A stretch of 42,211 nucleotides of DNA from a virus, in the IMG/VR virus record IMGVR_UViG_3300037234_000650, positions 1-42,211 of that record; one strand, 5' to 3'. Position numbers and translations under genes: made by a program. The notes under the pieces are model-generated. The model was not told where the DNA came from, did not search any database, and saw only the letters and a program-made list of their open reading frames with translations. This document shows positions 1 to 8,134 of this stretch, piece by piece (position 1 is the stretch's first letter; each line of letters opens with the position of its first letter).

Positions 1-11
1 ATTTCAATCAT
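1..11 (-). CDS. Start of next tail gene (partial)
   Basis: Only the first three codons (M-I-E) are in the window. The ATG overlaps the TGA of the DNA-circularisation gene as ATGA, and a GGAGG lies 10 bases upstream, so a real gene starts here. In Mu-like tails the next gene encodes the gp44/P-type baseplate hub protein; that identity is inferred from gene order alone. Confidence 0.5.
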
Positions 12-1330
12 CTTTGAAGAACCTCCACATTTTTCCTAAGATCCATTGAGCCTTTTTCAAGGTTTAAAGACCTTATAGTTAAGGTTCTTGTTTCTAATTC
101 TGTTTGATCGTTAAACTCTTCCATATACAGTTGATATGAAAGGTTAAAAGCGCTGCGATTAGGTTGGTTTACTAACTCGGTTATCTTACTTGCATTCTGT
201 TCTTTTTGTGCCAAAACTTCTAATGTTGAAGTTCTTAAGTCTGAAAGCCCGTTTTTGTTGCCCGGTTGAGCCTGTAAAGAATTAGAATCTTTTAGGGAAA
301 CATTAATCAATCTTTGATATGCCTCTTCTAATTTAGCTCTCATTTCCTGCACTTGTAAAGCTGTGTCGTAATTTTTTAGAACTGCCTGTCTGTATGCAAC
401 TGAAAGCATCCCTAATCGAAAAGAATTGACAAGAGATAATCTGTTTCTGTTTCTTATAATTCTTTGCTGGGTATCTTCGTCCCAAAGTGGAATATTCGGG
501 TCATATATTAAATCGTTTTGGCTACTTGACCCTGGCTCTCCATCGCTTATTAATTCCGTTCCGGTTCCCATGTTGGTTAATTCAATACACGCATCTGCCG
601 CCTCGCCGTTCGGAAGGCTTAAAGAATATTGTTGAAATAATCCTGGCACAGACCCGGAAGATTCAAAAAGAACTGTTGAAAGCTGTGCTGCAGATTGTAT
701 TATACTGCCTGGGTTATCAATTATTCTGTTTGTGATTCTTAAAACCTTTGAAAGTGCTTGACTGTCTGTATATGTTGCAAGTAGCTCAAAGGCTGTTGTT
801 GTTAGTGTTTTTAGATCAGTAGCGCTGTTTATGAGAGTAATAGCATCTTTCCCGATCTCCCATAATTGAGCAAGGTCTATGCCGGCAAGATCACTAAATA
901 TTGAACCCTTGTCATTTACGTCTTGAACTGTTGTTGGTGCTCTGTTTGGTCCAGATTCTTTTCTACTTACAGCAAAAGCCAGCTCGAAATCTATCTCACC
1001 AACTTTTGTCATTTCTCCAACTCTTGTATAAAGACCCGGCTTTACATTTTGGAATGTTCCCATAGTTGGAAGGATTAAAGTTCCAAGCCCTGGCTCGTTT
1101 AAAACTCTTTCTAAATCATCAGCCGCATCAAGCCAAAAAGGCCCAGATACAAAGGCTGTAATATTCCAAGATTTTGGGACGCTACCGGTATCCTCTATAA
1201 ACCTTGAATCAGAATTAGGGTATTCGTGGAAAACTTGTTTTCTGCCCGCTGGATCTTGAGCCTCTACCCTTACACTAAAAGGTATGTCTTTGAAATAAGC
1301 GCCTGTTATGTTTAAAACTCTCTGATCCAT
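8..1330 (-). CDS. Mu gp43/N-like DNA circularisation/tail protein
   Basis: 440 aa. The N-terminal ~100 residues (YFKDIPFSVRVEAQDPAGRK, then HEYPN and a glycine-rich turn with LPTMGTF) match the DNA circularisation N-terminal family of Mu-like tails. In this family the protein sits between tape measure and baseplate hub and is thought to be a tail/baseplate component. The rest is helical and has no domain I can name. SD AAGGA lies 5-6 bases before the ATG. A perfect 9-bp inverted repeat (1341-1364) sits directly upstream of that SD. The stop overlaps the next gene as ATGA. Position after the tape measure and lysis pair supports the call. Confidence 0.8.
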   Translation of the reverse strand: MDQRVLNITGAYFKDIPFSVRVEAQDPAGRKQVFHEYPNSDSRFIEDTGSVPKSWNITAFVSGPFWLDAADDLERVLNEPGLGTLILPTMGTFQNVKPGLYTRVGEMTKVGEIDFELAFAVSRKESGPNRAPTTVQDVNDKGSIFSDLAGIDLAQLWEIGKDAITLINSATDLKTLTTTAFELLATYTDSQALSKVLRITNRIIDNPGSIIQSAAQLSTVLFESSGSVPGLFQQYSLSLPNGEAADACIELTNMGTGTELISDGEPGSSSQNDLIYDPNIPLWDEDTQQRIIRNRNRLSLVNSFRLGMLSVAYRQAVLKNYDTALQVQEMRAKLEEAYQRLINVSLKDSNSLQAQPGNKNGLSDLRTSTLEVLAQKEQNASKITELVNQPNRSAFNLSYQLYMEEFNDQTELETRTLTIRSLNLEKGSMDLRKNVEVLQR

Positions 1331-1340
1331 TTATTTCCTT

Positions 1341-1364
1341 GACAATATTAATTTAAATATTGTC
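1341..1364 (-). repeat. Perfect inverted repeat upstream of circularisation gene
   Basis: GACAATATT-N6-AATATTGTC, two 9-base arms, ends 10-11 bases before the start codon, immediately 5' of the SD. No T-run follows, so it looks more like an operator or a translation-affecting hairpin than a terminator. Confidence 0.5.
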
Positions 1365-1406
1365 TCGTTTTAGGGGCAGTTCCGGAAATTCCGCAAACCC
1401 TACCAT

Positions 1407-1435
1407 ACTGTATGTTTATAAATCACGTTTTACAA
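1407..1435 (-). promoter_or_regulatory. Possible promoter before circularisation gene
   Basis: The 143-base gap between the holin gene and the circularisation gene holds a TTGTAA (-35, 1430-1435) and TACAGT (-10, 1407-1412) separated by 17 bases on the minus strand. Match is moderate only. No convincing small gene was found in this gap. Confidence 0.3.
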
Positions 1436-1473
1436 AATAAAATATTGACTGTCATTTTAATACTTCCGGGAGC

Positions 1474-1956
1474 TTATTTATTTTCTTTTTTTTTAAATGG
1501 GTTACCCATTTTATTTACAAGAGGTTGAATTAACCATCTTAAACCAAAGACAAACGCCACAACTCCCCATAGTATTATCTGATACCACAAAGGAAACTCG
1601 TCAAGAGCTTTTACAGAAGAAATAACAACCTCTACCTTTTCGGGGTAGAACATTGAGCAAATAAACAGAGAGGCAACTGGGAAAAATAAAAGCACCATTA
1701 GAACTTCATCTTTCCAGCTGTTTTTGGCTTGGTTTTGTGCATTTAAATCCCAATCAGCTTCTATTTTTTGACCTGTCTTAGCCATCTCAAGATTATAATT
1801 TGATTTTGCAACTTCAGCCAAAGCATTTATTTTTTCAACTTCCATCTTACCTTCAGCTTTGACAGTCTTTCTCTTTGACCATTCTTTAATAGGATCAGTT
1901 ACTATTCCGAAAAGTCCCTTAATTACATCTGTAACGGGATTGTCTAAAAGACCCAT
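1474..1956 (-). CDS. Putative phage holin (3TM/GTA-type)
   Basis: 160 aa from the ATG at 1956 (MGLLDNPV). This start is preferred over the upstream in-frame ATG at 1971 because GGGGAG lies 7 bases before it and it forms a TAATG overlap with the endolysin stop. The order is an amphipathic N-terminal segment, a charged helical region (~30-80), two clear hydrophobic segments (roughly 85-107 and 122-142) and a Lys-rich tail (FKKKENK). This resembles the GTA_holin_3TM family, whose members permeabilise the inner membrane for lysis. Neighbouring an M15 endolysin supports the role. Only two TM segments are obvious, so the family call is tentative. Confidence 0.6.
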   Translation of the reverse strand: MGLLDNPVTDVIKGLFGIVTDPIKEWSKRKTVKAEGKMEVEKINALAEVAKSNYNLEMAKTGQKIEADWDLNAQNQAKNSWKDEVLMVLLFFPVASLFICSMFYPEKVEVVISSVKALDEFPLWYQIILWGVVAFVFGLRWLIQPLVNKMGNPFKKKENK

Positions 1957-2300
1957 TAATTTTCTCCCCATGAATAATGATTACCATCTTTCCTTTTAAA
2001 ATCCCCGCCCCATGTTGCCATCGGGTCAAGAGATTTCCAGAACTCTCCAAACTCTCTGTGATCTTCAGTACTTGTAAGATATACATCATCTTTGAAAAGG
2101 TTTATATCTTCAGCCAATCTTTTATAGTGAAAACTATTTCTTTTGTGCCTTCCTGGAACCTTTCCGCCACAATGAGGACATTCAGACCCTTCAGTATCGT
2201 AAGCGTCCCCTTTGGTCGTTTCATATCCTTTACTGTGGATATGGAATATTAATACCGCTATTGCGTGAGCAAAATCTGATTGTTTTTGTCTTAATCCCAT
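1956..2300 (-). CDS. M15-family peptidase endolysin
   Basis: 114 aa. Zinc peptidase pattern of the M15 (VanY/T5-endolysin-like) family: SFHYKRLAEDINL gives His58 and Asp65, and the C-terminal WGGDFKRKDGNHYSW gives His108 as the third ligand. The family cleaves peptidoglycan cross-link peptides. Residues 41-44 form a CPHC motif followed by GGKVPGRHKR, an insertion I do not expect in the minimal fold; it may bind a second metal. The stop overlaps the holin start (TAATG). The gene sits 8 bases after the tape measure gene, so the lysis pair is inside the tail cluster. There is no signal peptide, so holin-dependent release is likely. Confidence 0.85.
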   Translation of the reverse strand: MGLRQKQSDFAHAIAVLIFHIHSKGYETTKGDAYDTEGSECPHCGGKVPGRHKRNSFHYKRLAEDINLFKDDVYLTSTEDHREFGEFWKSLDPMATWGGDFKRKDGNHYSWGEN

Positions 2301-2308
2301 AATTATCC

Positions 2309-3928
2309 TTAATGGTGCCCAAAATCTACTGCAAAATTTGAGCCTTGATTTATATTTATCCTGTTCCTTGTGATTTGCGAGCCTTTATCAGCTTTAACGC
2401 CTATCTCACCACTGATATTTACATCACTTTTCTTCATCATTTCAGTTTTATAAGAATTATTGATCCCTTTCCCAAAGCCTACATTTTGCATATTATTCTG
2501 AGATTCTTGCAATCTCTTAGCAGATGCTACAGCTTTATCAATCCCAGTAATGGATTTTCCTGTAATCCCTGATATTATCTTATATAGAATATATGCAATC
2601 CCGATAATGGTTAATATGGCCAGTGTTATTGGTGAAAAAGCTATCATAACAATAGTTCCAAATACACCCATGGCTATATTAAGGACGGCCATTATAGCAG
2701 CAAAGGCCAGCACAGCAGCACCTAAAACAGTTACAACCGCAATTATCCCTAAAACAATGGGAATAATATTACCATTAGCTTCTATCCATTCTGAAACACC
2801 ATCGATAGCCGAGTTAATTACAGCCTTGTTCCTCTCAAAGAACCTTAGGAATACATCACCAATTTTAATAAATATTTTAGTAAACTTGATTTTTAACTGT
2901 AAAAATCCAGTGCTTGACCGTTTTAGAAAGTTTGCAAATTCCTTATCTAAAGACTTTAGCGCTTTTTTATCTTTTACCTTTGTGAGCGCTTCTTCAAATA
3001 GCCCGATCTTGTCAACGGCACCCATAATAAACTTTCCAGCGTCTACACCAAATAGCTTTTGTATTTTTGTATTTCTAGCAATAGCATCCATCTGTCTGAG
3101 GCTCTTCAAAAGGGTCATAAATGTTTTAACCGGAGTTTTTTGAAATTGTTGTTGATATATAGGACTTTGTTGGAGTTTAGTAAATGCCATCTGCAATCCG
3201 GTTGCTGCGAGTTCTGCTGAAACTTTTATTTGTGATGCTGCACCAGCAAAAGCGGCCACTTCCAAAGTATCAAACTTCATCAATGAAAACTCACTAGAAA
3301 CCCTCTGTATTACATTAATCATTTTTGCGCCGTCAGCACTCGTATTGTCTGCTAAATAGTTAACTTGAGACATTAGCTTTTTAATACCTGCAACACCTAA
3401 ACCTAATTTTGCCTTTATATCCCCTACTAAGGTTCCAGCTTCAGTTGCCGACATGTCAAACCCTGCTTTGATTTTAGATACAACCTCTAAAAACCCGGTC
3501 ATACCTTTGCCAGCTTTAATGCCAAGTTTTCCACCTTGGTACGCCATTTTTGCAAGATCCTCAGGCATTGTGGCGAGTGGCACAGACATAGCGAGAATAT
3601 CTTTCCTGAACTTACCGAATTGTCCCTTCTGCTTTAGATCCATAACTTTATCAACATCGCTCATAGCATCAGCGAACATAGAAGCCGACTTAACAGCCCC
3701 TAGCAAAAAAACACCTAGTCCAGCTATCCCAAGAGCCGCACCTCCTATTGAGGAGTAAAAATCTTGCAATGACTGCTTAGATTTTTGATAGGCTTTAGAG
3801 AATTTCATTGATGCCCTGGCATTTTCACGTAACTTTTTAGTGTTCTTTGCAACAGCTTTGCTAATACCCTTAATAGGGCGTACAAATTTATCTATTAATT
3901 TGTATGTATATTTTACCGTAAATGCCAT
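2309..3928 (-). CDS. Tail tape measure protein
   Basis: 539 aa. A basic, helical N terminus (1-60) is followed by a phage tail minor protein region (about 80-270: FADAMSDVDKV, AYQGGKLGIKAGKG, ADNTSADGAKM, AAFAGAASQIKVSAE) typical of TP901/Mu-type tape measures, then a long hydrophobic stretch (about 385-455) and a variable C terminus. The protein sets tail length and is ejected ahead of DNA; at 539 residues the tail should be fairly short. It lies directly after the frameshifted chaperone pair, the universal order in long-tailed phages. Confidence 0.9.
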   Translation of the reverse strand: MAFTVKYTYKLIDKFVRPIKGISKAVAKNTKKLRENARASMKFSKAYQKSKQSLQDFYSSIGGAALGIAGLGVFLLGAVKSASMFADAMSDVDKVMDLKQKGQFGKFRKDILAMSVPLATMPEDLAKMAYQGGKLGIKAGKGMTGFLEVVSKIKAGFDMSATEAGTLVGDIKAKLGLGVAGIKKLMSQVNYLADNTSADGAKMINVIQRVSSEFSLMKFDTLEVAAFAGAASQIKVSAELAATGLQMAFTKLQQSPIYQQQFQKTPVKTFMTLLKSLRQMDAIARNTKIQKLFGVDAGKFIMGAVDKIGLFEEALTKVKDKKALKSLDKEFANFLKRSSTGFLQLKIKFTKIFIKIGDVFLRFFERNKAVINSAIDGVSEWIEANGNIIPIVLGIIAVVTVLGAAVLAFAAIMAVLNIAMGVFGTIVMIAFSPITLAILTIIGIAYILYKIISGITGKSITGIDKAVASAKRLQESQNNMQNVGFGKGINNSYKTEMMKKSDVNISGEIGVKADKGSQITRNRININQGSNFAVDFGHH

Positions 3929-3936
3929 TTAAACCC

Positions 3937-4592
3937 TTATTTCTTTTTAGCTGCTTTGGCTTCTATTGCCTTCTGAATTTTTTCATGTTCATCATAAATA
4001 ATGCTTAATTCAAACATGCTTTTTTGCATCGCATTCTCGTAGTTTATAGCTCCGTCACTGTAGAAAGCGAGTCTGTAGCTGCCTCGGATAATCTCTTCTT
4101 TCGTTCGTCCGAGGCGGTCACGAAAAAAGCGATCCACCAGAATATTAAACCACACTGGTCATCTGGGTGCATTTGAGACATGATAGTTTCATTAAGCAAA
4201 ACATCTCCATCGACCAAAGCACATTTAACTTTGGAAAGTTTAACCATTTTCATGAAAACTTTTTGAAACTTATGCGTCAATCCTGCGTTCGCTATTCCTA
4301 GCTGTGCTGAATCGGCTTCTTCTCCAATTTCTTCATCTGTCATTGGCTCTTGTTCGTGCAGTTTCTCTTGCTCACCAACAATACCGTGCTCTTTAGCTTC
4401 CTCAAGGTCTATACTACCAACAAAGGCCTTTTGCATTCCAATCTGGCCTTGTGCAAGCATATCATTTAATTTGTAATAATTCTCTGGGTTGGTGTGGCTT
4501 GGTTCTCGAAGCTCAATAAATTCAGCATCCACAAAGCCACTATCTCCAGTGTATTGCAATTTTCTTTTTAGTTTATATTCTGTTGTTTCCAT
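3937..4592 (-). CDS. Tail assembly chaperone, -1 frameshift product (GT-like)
   Basis: Predicted 218 aa product: 157 residues read from the 4592 start up to the slippery site, then 61 residues in the -1 frame (RDRLGRTKEEIIRG...AIEAKAAKKK). In lambda, Mu and relatives the long form (gpGT) bridges tape measure and tube subunits during assembly. The -1 frame has no start codon with an SD of its own, stays open across the overlap, and ends 9 bases before the tape measure start. Sequence signals at 4122-4128 and 4081-4115 support programmed frameshifting, described separately. Confidence 0.85.
4044..4592 (-). CDS. Tail assembly chaperone, short form (G-like)
   Basis: 182 aa zero-frame product, METTEYKLKRKLQYTGD... 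to ...SLSTVTEL. It corresponds to the Mu gp41 type of tail assembly chaperone, which coats the tape measure during tail assembly and is absent from the virion. An acidic stretch (DEEIGEEADSAQ) lies mid-protein. It sits between tube and tape measure genes as expected. The last 25 residues overlap the -1 frame that makes the longer form. Confidence 0.85.
   Translation of the reverse strand: METTEYKLKRKLQYTGDSGFVDAEFIELREPSHTNPENYYKLNDMLAQGQIGMQKAFVGSIDLEEAKEHGIVGEQEKLHEQEPMTDEEIGEEADSAQLGIANAGLTHKFQKVFMKMVKLSKVKCALVDGDVLLNETIMSQMHPDDQCGLIFWWIAFFVTASDERKKRLSEAATDSLSTVTEL
4081..4128 (-). promoter_or_regulatory. Programmed -1 ribosomal frameshift signal
   Basis: Zero-frame reading is GCT TTT TTC GTG. 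The heptamer T TTT TTC (4128 down to 4122) is a perfect X XXY YYZ slippery site, allowing both tRNAs to re-pair in the -1 frame. After a 6-base spacer (GTGACC) comes an 8-bp perfect stem: GCCTCGGA (4108-4115) pairs with TCCGAGGC (4081-4088) across a 19-base loop. Slippery site, spacer and stem all fit known stimulatory elements. Confidence 0.9.
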
Positions 4593-4605
4593 TTTTCCCT
4601 TTCAA

Positions 4606-5007
4606 TTAAGCCGGTGACATTTGATCGCCCTGGAAATCAAGAGATACCACGCCATCAGGCCCAACATTTCTCTCAACTTTAGGAGCAAGACTTAAACCTG
4701 TAAAAGATCTGTTAAAAAACTCTGTTCCTAATTGCTCAGTGAATTTAATAGTGTTTAACCCGACCCTTGTTTTCCACGTTCCTATATTCCCGTCAAGGTC
4801 ATTTGTCAAAGGAACATCAAATTTAACCATTCCAACCCTGCCCTCTGTGTCAACTGCGTGAATAGAGTTAGAACCTCCACCACCTGTTGAGACAGACCTG
4901 ACCTTCACTTCACCCTCTCCAGCATCATAAACAAGAGAGCCGCCGATAAATTCAATTGTATCATTGTTTACAATAATACTTGGATTACTTATTACTCTTC
5001 TTGACAT
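4606..5007 (-). CDS. Tail tube protein (Mu gpM-like)
   Basis: 133 aa, beta-rich, no TM or signal. The start (VNNDTIEFIGGSLVYDAGEGEVKVRS), the middle (GMVKFDVPLTNDLDG) and the SLDFQGDQMSP end fit the Mu-type tail tube family; the tube forms the inner channel of the contractile tail. It is 11 bases downstream of the sheath gene and upstream of the chaperone pair, the standard order. A Gly/Ser run (STGGGGSNS, about 41-48) probably is a loop. Confidence 0.85.
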   Translation of the reverse strand: MSRRVISNPSIIVNNDTIEFIGGSLVYDAGEGEVKVRSVSTGGGGSNSIHAVDTEGRVGMVKFDVPLTNDLDGNIGTWKTRVGLNTIKFTEQLGTEFFNRSFTGLSLAPKVERNVGPDGVVSLDFQGDQMSPA

Positions 5008-5018
5008 ATCGCTACTCC

Positions 5019-6590
5019 TTATCTATTAATTGAAAAACTTAAACTAAGTGCATACGTCAAGCCACGTAGTTGCGTGACTATCGGAAGCGGGCCAAACGCC
5101 GTTGCAGTACCAGCTTGCATATCAACGGTGATCGTTAGATTTTTACTAAAAAATGCTGTTGCATCCACGCCAGTTTCAGGGTCTACACCTTTTTGAGTTA
5201 ATCCAATATCTGCAAGAGATTTATAATATTCAATAAAACTTGATTTGATGAATCCAGCATTTGCAAAAGATTTATTTGCTACTAAATCACCTTCTACTAA
5301 CCTGGCTTGTGCAAAATCAGCTTTGTAATTATTGAAGAAAAACTCACGACACAAAGAACCGGTGTCCACATAGTTCAAATACAGAAAACTTGTATTCGGG
5401 TTTCCGGCTGGATCAGTTGTCCATGTTGTTACAATCTGCCCTGAAATCATGTTGTTAATAGCATCGTTTACGCCGAATGTAGAAAACCCAGATTCAATAA
5501 GCTCTGTTTGTTCTGTCTGGTCAAAAAGAAACGTTGGATTTGTAATCGGAACATCTTTTAGTGGTGTATTGAAGTATGGGAGTGATCCGTTTCCAATATT
5601 ACCTATTGCATCTAACGGAGCAATTGAGGTTATATCCCCGGCAACAATCGAACCGGCTGTCAATCTTTTTGATCTTACACCCATAAAATAAGCGACTGAC
5701 CAATCAGCAGGTTGTAAAATTGCAGGCCCCTTGTCCAGAGTTTCTGCTTTTAAATTATTACCCCAAAGCACTAATGACTGACTATTTTGTGTGAGTGCTG
5801 CCGCTTTACTTGTTGCAAATGTTTCTGTTTTCCCTGTAAAGCAAACACCATCCATAATAGCATTAACAGCGTTGAATAAGTCGTCAAGATGATCTTTAGG
5901 AATATCAATATCTGAATACCACGCCTCTGGCCACAGGATACCGTTATACCTAATCCCTGTTATTGCATCAAGAATAGTTGTTAATGTAGGATCTGTTAAG
6001 CCACCTGTCCAGGCTGTTGGTATTGCTGTGATACCTGGAACGTTTCCGGTTACTCTAATGCCGTATTTATTCGGAGGCGTACCACCATCAAGGGCCGTGT
6101 ATGTTACTGTATCGGTTACAACAGCACTTGAAAAAAGTGGATTAGTTAGAGTCGCAACTCCCGCATTAATTGCTACCGCTACGGCTGTATGAAGATCGCC
6201 AGAAGATACAGCAACATCATATTCAAAAATCTCATCCACTAAAGCAATTGTCAATGTTCCATCTGCCGTGGCTGTTCCGGCTGTTTGAATTGTTGATGTT
6301 CCGAAAACTGCACCGCCTGCCGCATCAACTGCGATAACGTCAAGTTGTGAGTTTCTGTCATTTCCTGATCTAAAATTTAAGATTATACTGGTCAAGTAAG
6401 AATCTGCACCAAATAAAACCCTGATCTGTGCATCGGTTAAGTCCTGAACGTTTTCGTTTAGTTCTCCAGAAACCGCTGCACCGGAAACACCAGTTTGACC
6501 GCAAATTAAATCACGTCTGCCTTTTATAGTTTGTTCTTGTCCAGCTGGTAAGAGAATAAACGTACCGCCGGGATTCGAAGTAGTACCCAT
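5019..6590 (-). CDS. Contractile tail sheath protein (Mu gpL-like)
   Basis: 523 aa. Features of Mu-like sheaths: early GGTFILLPAGQEQTIKGRR segment, a large Thr/Ala-rich variable domain (about 85-200), a conserved middle (YNGILWPEAWYSD, DHLDDLFNAVN, NSQSLVLWGNN, DWSVAYFMGVRSKRLTAGS) and a C-terminal domain ending ALSLSFSINR, which donates strands in the sheath handshake. It shows the phage has a contractile tail. Its ATG directly follows the stop of the DUF2635 gene (TAA-ATG). Confidence 0.92.
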   Translation of the reverse strand: MGTTSNPGGTFILLPAGQEQTIKGRRDLICGQTGVSGAAVSGELNENVQDLTDAQIRVLFGADSYLTSIILNFRSGNDRNSQLDVIAVDAAGGAVFGTSTIQTAGTATADGTLTIALVDEIFEYDVAVSSGDLHTAVAVAINAGVATLTNPLFSSAVVTDTVTYTALDGGTPPNKYGIRVTGNVPGITAIPTAWTGGLTDPTLTTILDAITGIRYNGILWPEAWYSDIDIPKDHLDDLFNAVNAIMDGVCFTGKTETFATSKAAALTQNSQSLVLWGNNLKAETLDKGPAILQPADWSVAYFMGVRSKRLTAGSIVAGDITSIAPLDAIGNIGNGSLPYFNTPLKDVPITNPTFLFDQTEQTELIESGFSTFGVNDAINNMISGQIVTTWTTDPAGNPNTSFLYLNYVDTGSLCREFFFNNYKADFAQARLVEGDLVANKSFANAGFIKSSFIEYYKSLADIGLTQKGVDPETGVDATAFFSKNLTITVDMQAGTATAFGPLPIVTQLRGLTYALSLSFSINR

Positions 6591-6782
6591 TTATTTCCCC
6601 GCTTTCTTTACTGGTTTTTTTAATTTAATATCTTCGTCCTTCAATCGCCTACGCCATTTTTGATCAATTGGCGTTCCTTCTTTATCAACTTCTATGGGAA
6701 TTTCTCCCCCTGGTCCCAAACCATGGAGAGGAACTTTCCTTGTGTTGACAAACATTTTATTTTCGAACTTTCTTTTATCCAT
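6591..6782 (-). CDS. DUF2635 small protein (Mu gp38-like)
   Basis: 63 aa from the ATG at 6782, with GAGG 5 bases upstream; a GTG two codons earlier is less likely. The WRRRLKDEDI segment near residue 45 matches the conserved W-x-RRL-x-D-x-D core of DUF2635, the small protein encoded just before the sheath in Mu-like phages. Function unknown; possibly a tail assembly factor. The C terminus is Lys-rich (LKKPVKKAGK). Confidence 0.7.
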   Translation of the reverse strand: MDKRKFENKMFVNTRKVPLHGLGPGGEIPIEVDKEGTPIDQKWRRRLKDEDIKLKKPVKKAGK

Positions 6783-6794
6783 GATCACCTCTTA

Positions 6795-7040
6795 TTAATT
6801 TATATGGTCACTTTCTTTAAACTTTTTAACGGTCAATTCTCTTCCATCTTCTAATATTATACTTCCTTCCATTTCACCATGCCCGCAACAGCTATTTACA
6901 GTTATAATATTAGCTGCGTTTAAGGCTGCAACTATACTAGATATACAATAGTCTACATATTGAACCTTCCCTTTAATTGGCATAGGAACTGTATGGTCAT
7001 AAGTGCCGATATTGCAGCATTTTAAAGGTTTTATTTTCAT
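6795..7040 (-). CDS. Small CCGHG-motif protein, unknown function
   Basis: 81 aa. The core VNSCCGHGEMEGSIILEDGREL is shared in pattern with the plus-strand protein at 16757-17053 (MNACCGHGDIETCYVQFLDGR). CC-x-H spacing suggests metal binding or a thiol site. Start overlaps the preceding gene as ATGA. It is out of place functionally among tail genes, so it may be a moron carried in the late operon. No family name recognised. Confidence 0.7.
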   Translation of the reverse strand: MKIKPLKCCNIGTYDHTVPMPIKGKVQYVDYCISSIVAALNAANIITVNSCCGHGEMEGSIILEDGRELTVKKFKESDHIN

Positions 7041-8134
7041 TCCCTCAATTTCCCACCACTACTCATTAACGCCTCTGGATCTCCGTTAATTTCTAAAACT
7101 TGTTTCATTTCTTGGAATGGGACGCTAATTGGACCTATCTGCACAGGGAATCCATTGTCTATTGTTAGGGCAGATGGAGATTGCCAACTATAAACATGTA
7201 CATAATAAGCAGGGTTATATTCTCCGCCCCCTGGCCCGTTTCCTGACGTTGTTGTTACGTAAGCAATGGCGCTCTCATCATTTTTGAATTGATAACCTTG
7301 AAAGACAGGTATCATTGATTTGAATATCTCCCCATAGCATAGATTGACAGCTTCTTCAGAGGCTATTTCATCATCAGTAGGAAGGAATACAAGCACTTCA
7401 AAATTGGTCATTATGTTGTAAAGTTGAAAGTCTGTACTTGTAAAGTTGGCGTTCATATCTGTTTGGGTGTGCCTGTCTTTTGATATGTCGACATTATTAA
7501 ACATCACGTAAAGGGCAGCCTTGCCTTTATTTTGCTGAGTGTATAGCTTTTCTGCTCGATCTAAACTCGATGTTACATACATTCTATATGAACCCACGAT
7601 TTCCATATTATCGATCGGCCCAACTGGAATTTGTATTGCATAATTCAAGGTATAACTAAAACTATCCGCATCAATCACCGTTATTTCTCGTGGTCCTAAT
7701 ATATTTCGTTCTCCTGGGAAGTATCCGAGAGAAGTTGGGACAACAGTATTTGGTGTAGATATTCTTAGAGTGGTGCTATTTACGTTTTCAAGTATCTGAG
7801 CTTCATAATTCCATTCAATGGGGGAGAACCCGGTTAAAACTATTGTCTTTTGGTCTAAAGATTGATGTGGAGTTATAAGGTCGTGGTCGTAATCAGTTGT
7901 TAATATTGCATCTCCATTGCTATCTATCGTTACATTATTAACTGAGTTTCTGACCGATCCAGACGAAACAGATTGAACGTTACCGGTTGATAATCCATGC
8001 TCTGTTGAGTTAACCACAATCACATTACTTGCTTCAACATTTGCAGAATCCACAGTCAAAAGACTAGTAAACAATTCTGTAAACCTTGGTAGGTATTGTT
8101 GAAGATGTAAATTAACGTCATGTGGTGTTGTCAT
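7037..8134 (-). CDS. Tail terminator/gp37-like neck protein with extra beta domains
   Basis: 365 aa. By position (after the gp10-like protein, before DUF2635 and sheath) it corresponds to the tail terminator/gp37-type protein of Mu-like phages. The C-terminal half (NYAIQIPVGPIDN..., STDFQLYNIMTNFEVLVFLP, ISVPFQEMKQVLEINGD) looks like that core. The N-terminal part carries two hits to a repeat of the form V-x-S-x-H-G/D-L...T (TEHGLSTGNV at ~45-54; DYDHDLITPH at ~82-91), resembling the FCCH-like beta domain inserted in the connector at 9183-9968. Overlaps its neighbours on both sides by ATGA. Confidence 0.55.
   Translation of the reverse strand: MTTPHDVNLHLQQYLPRFTELFTSLLTVDSANVEASNVIVVNSTEHGLSTGNVQSVSSGSVRNSVNNVTIDSNGDAILTTDYDHDLITPHQSLDQKTIVLTGFSPIEWNYEAQILENVNSTTLRISTPNTVVPTSLGYFPGERNILGPREITVIDADSFSYTLNYAIQIPVGPIDNMEIVGSYRMYVTSSLDRAEKLYTQQNKGKAALYVMFNNVDISKDRHTQTDMNANFTSTDFQLYNIMTNFEVLVFLPTDDEIASEEAVNLCYGEIFKSMIPVFQGYQFKNDESAIAYVTTTSGNGPGGGEYNPAYYVHVYSWQSPSALTIDNGFPVQIGPISVPFQEMKQVLEINGDPEALMSSGGKLRE

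Noticed and set aside
1365-1473. Small gene between holin and circularisation genes
   Set aside because: Only frames of 10-17 codons without SD were found.
2550-3143. Plus-strand 197-aa ORF opposite the tape measure gene
   Set aside because: It is a shadow of the tape measure coding strand, with no SD and no recognisable protein features.
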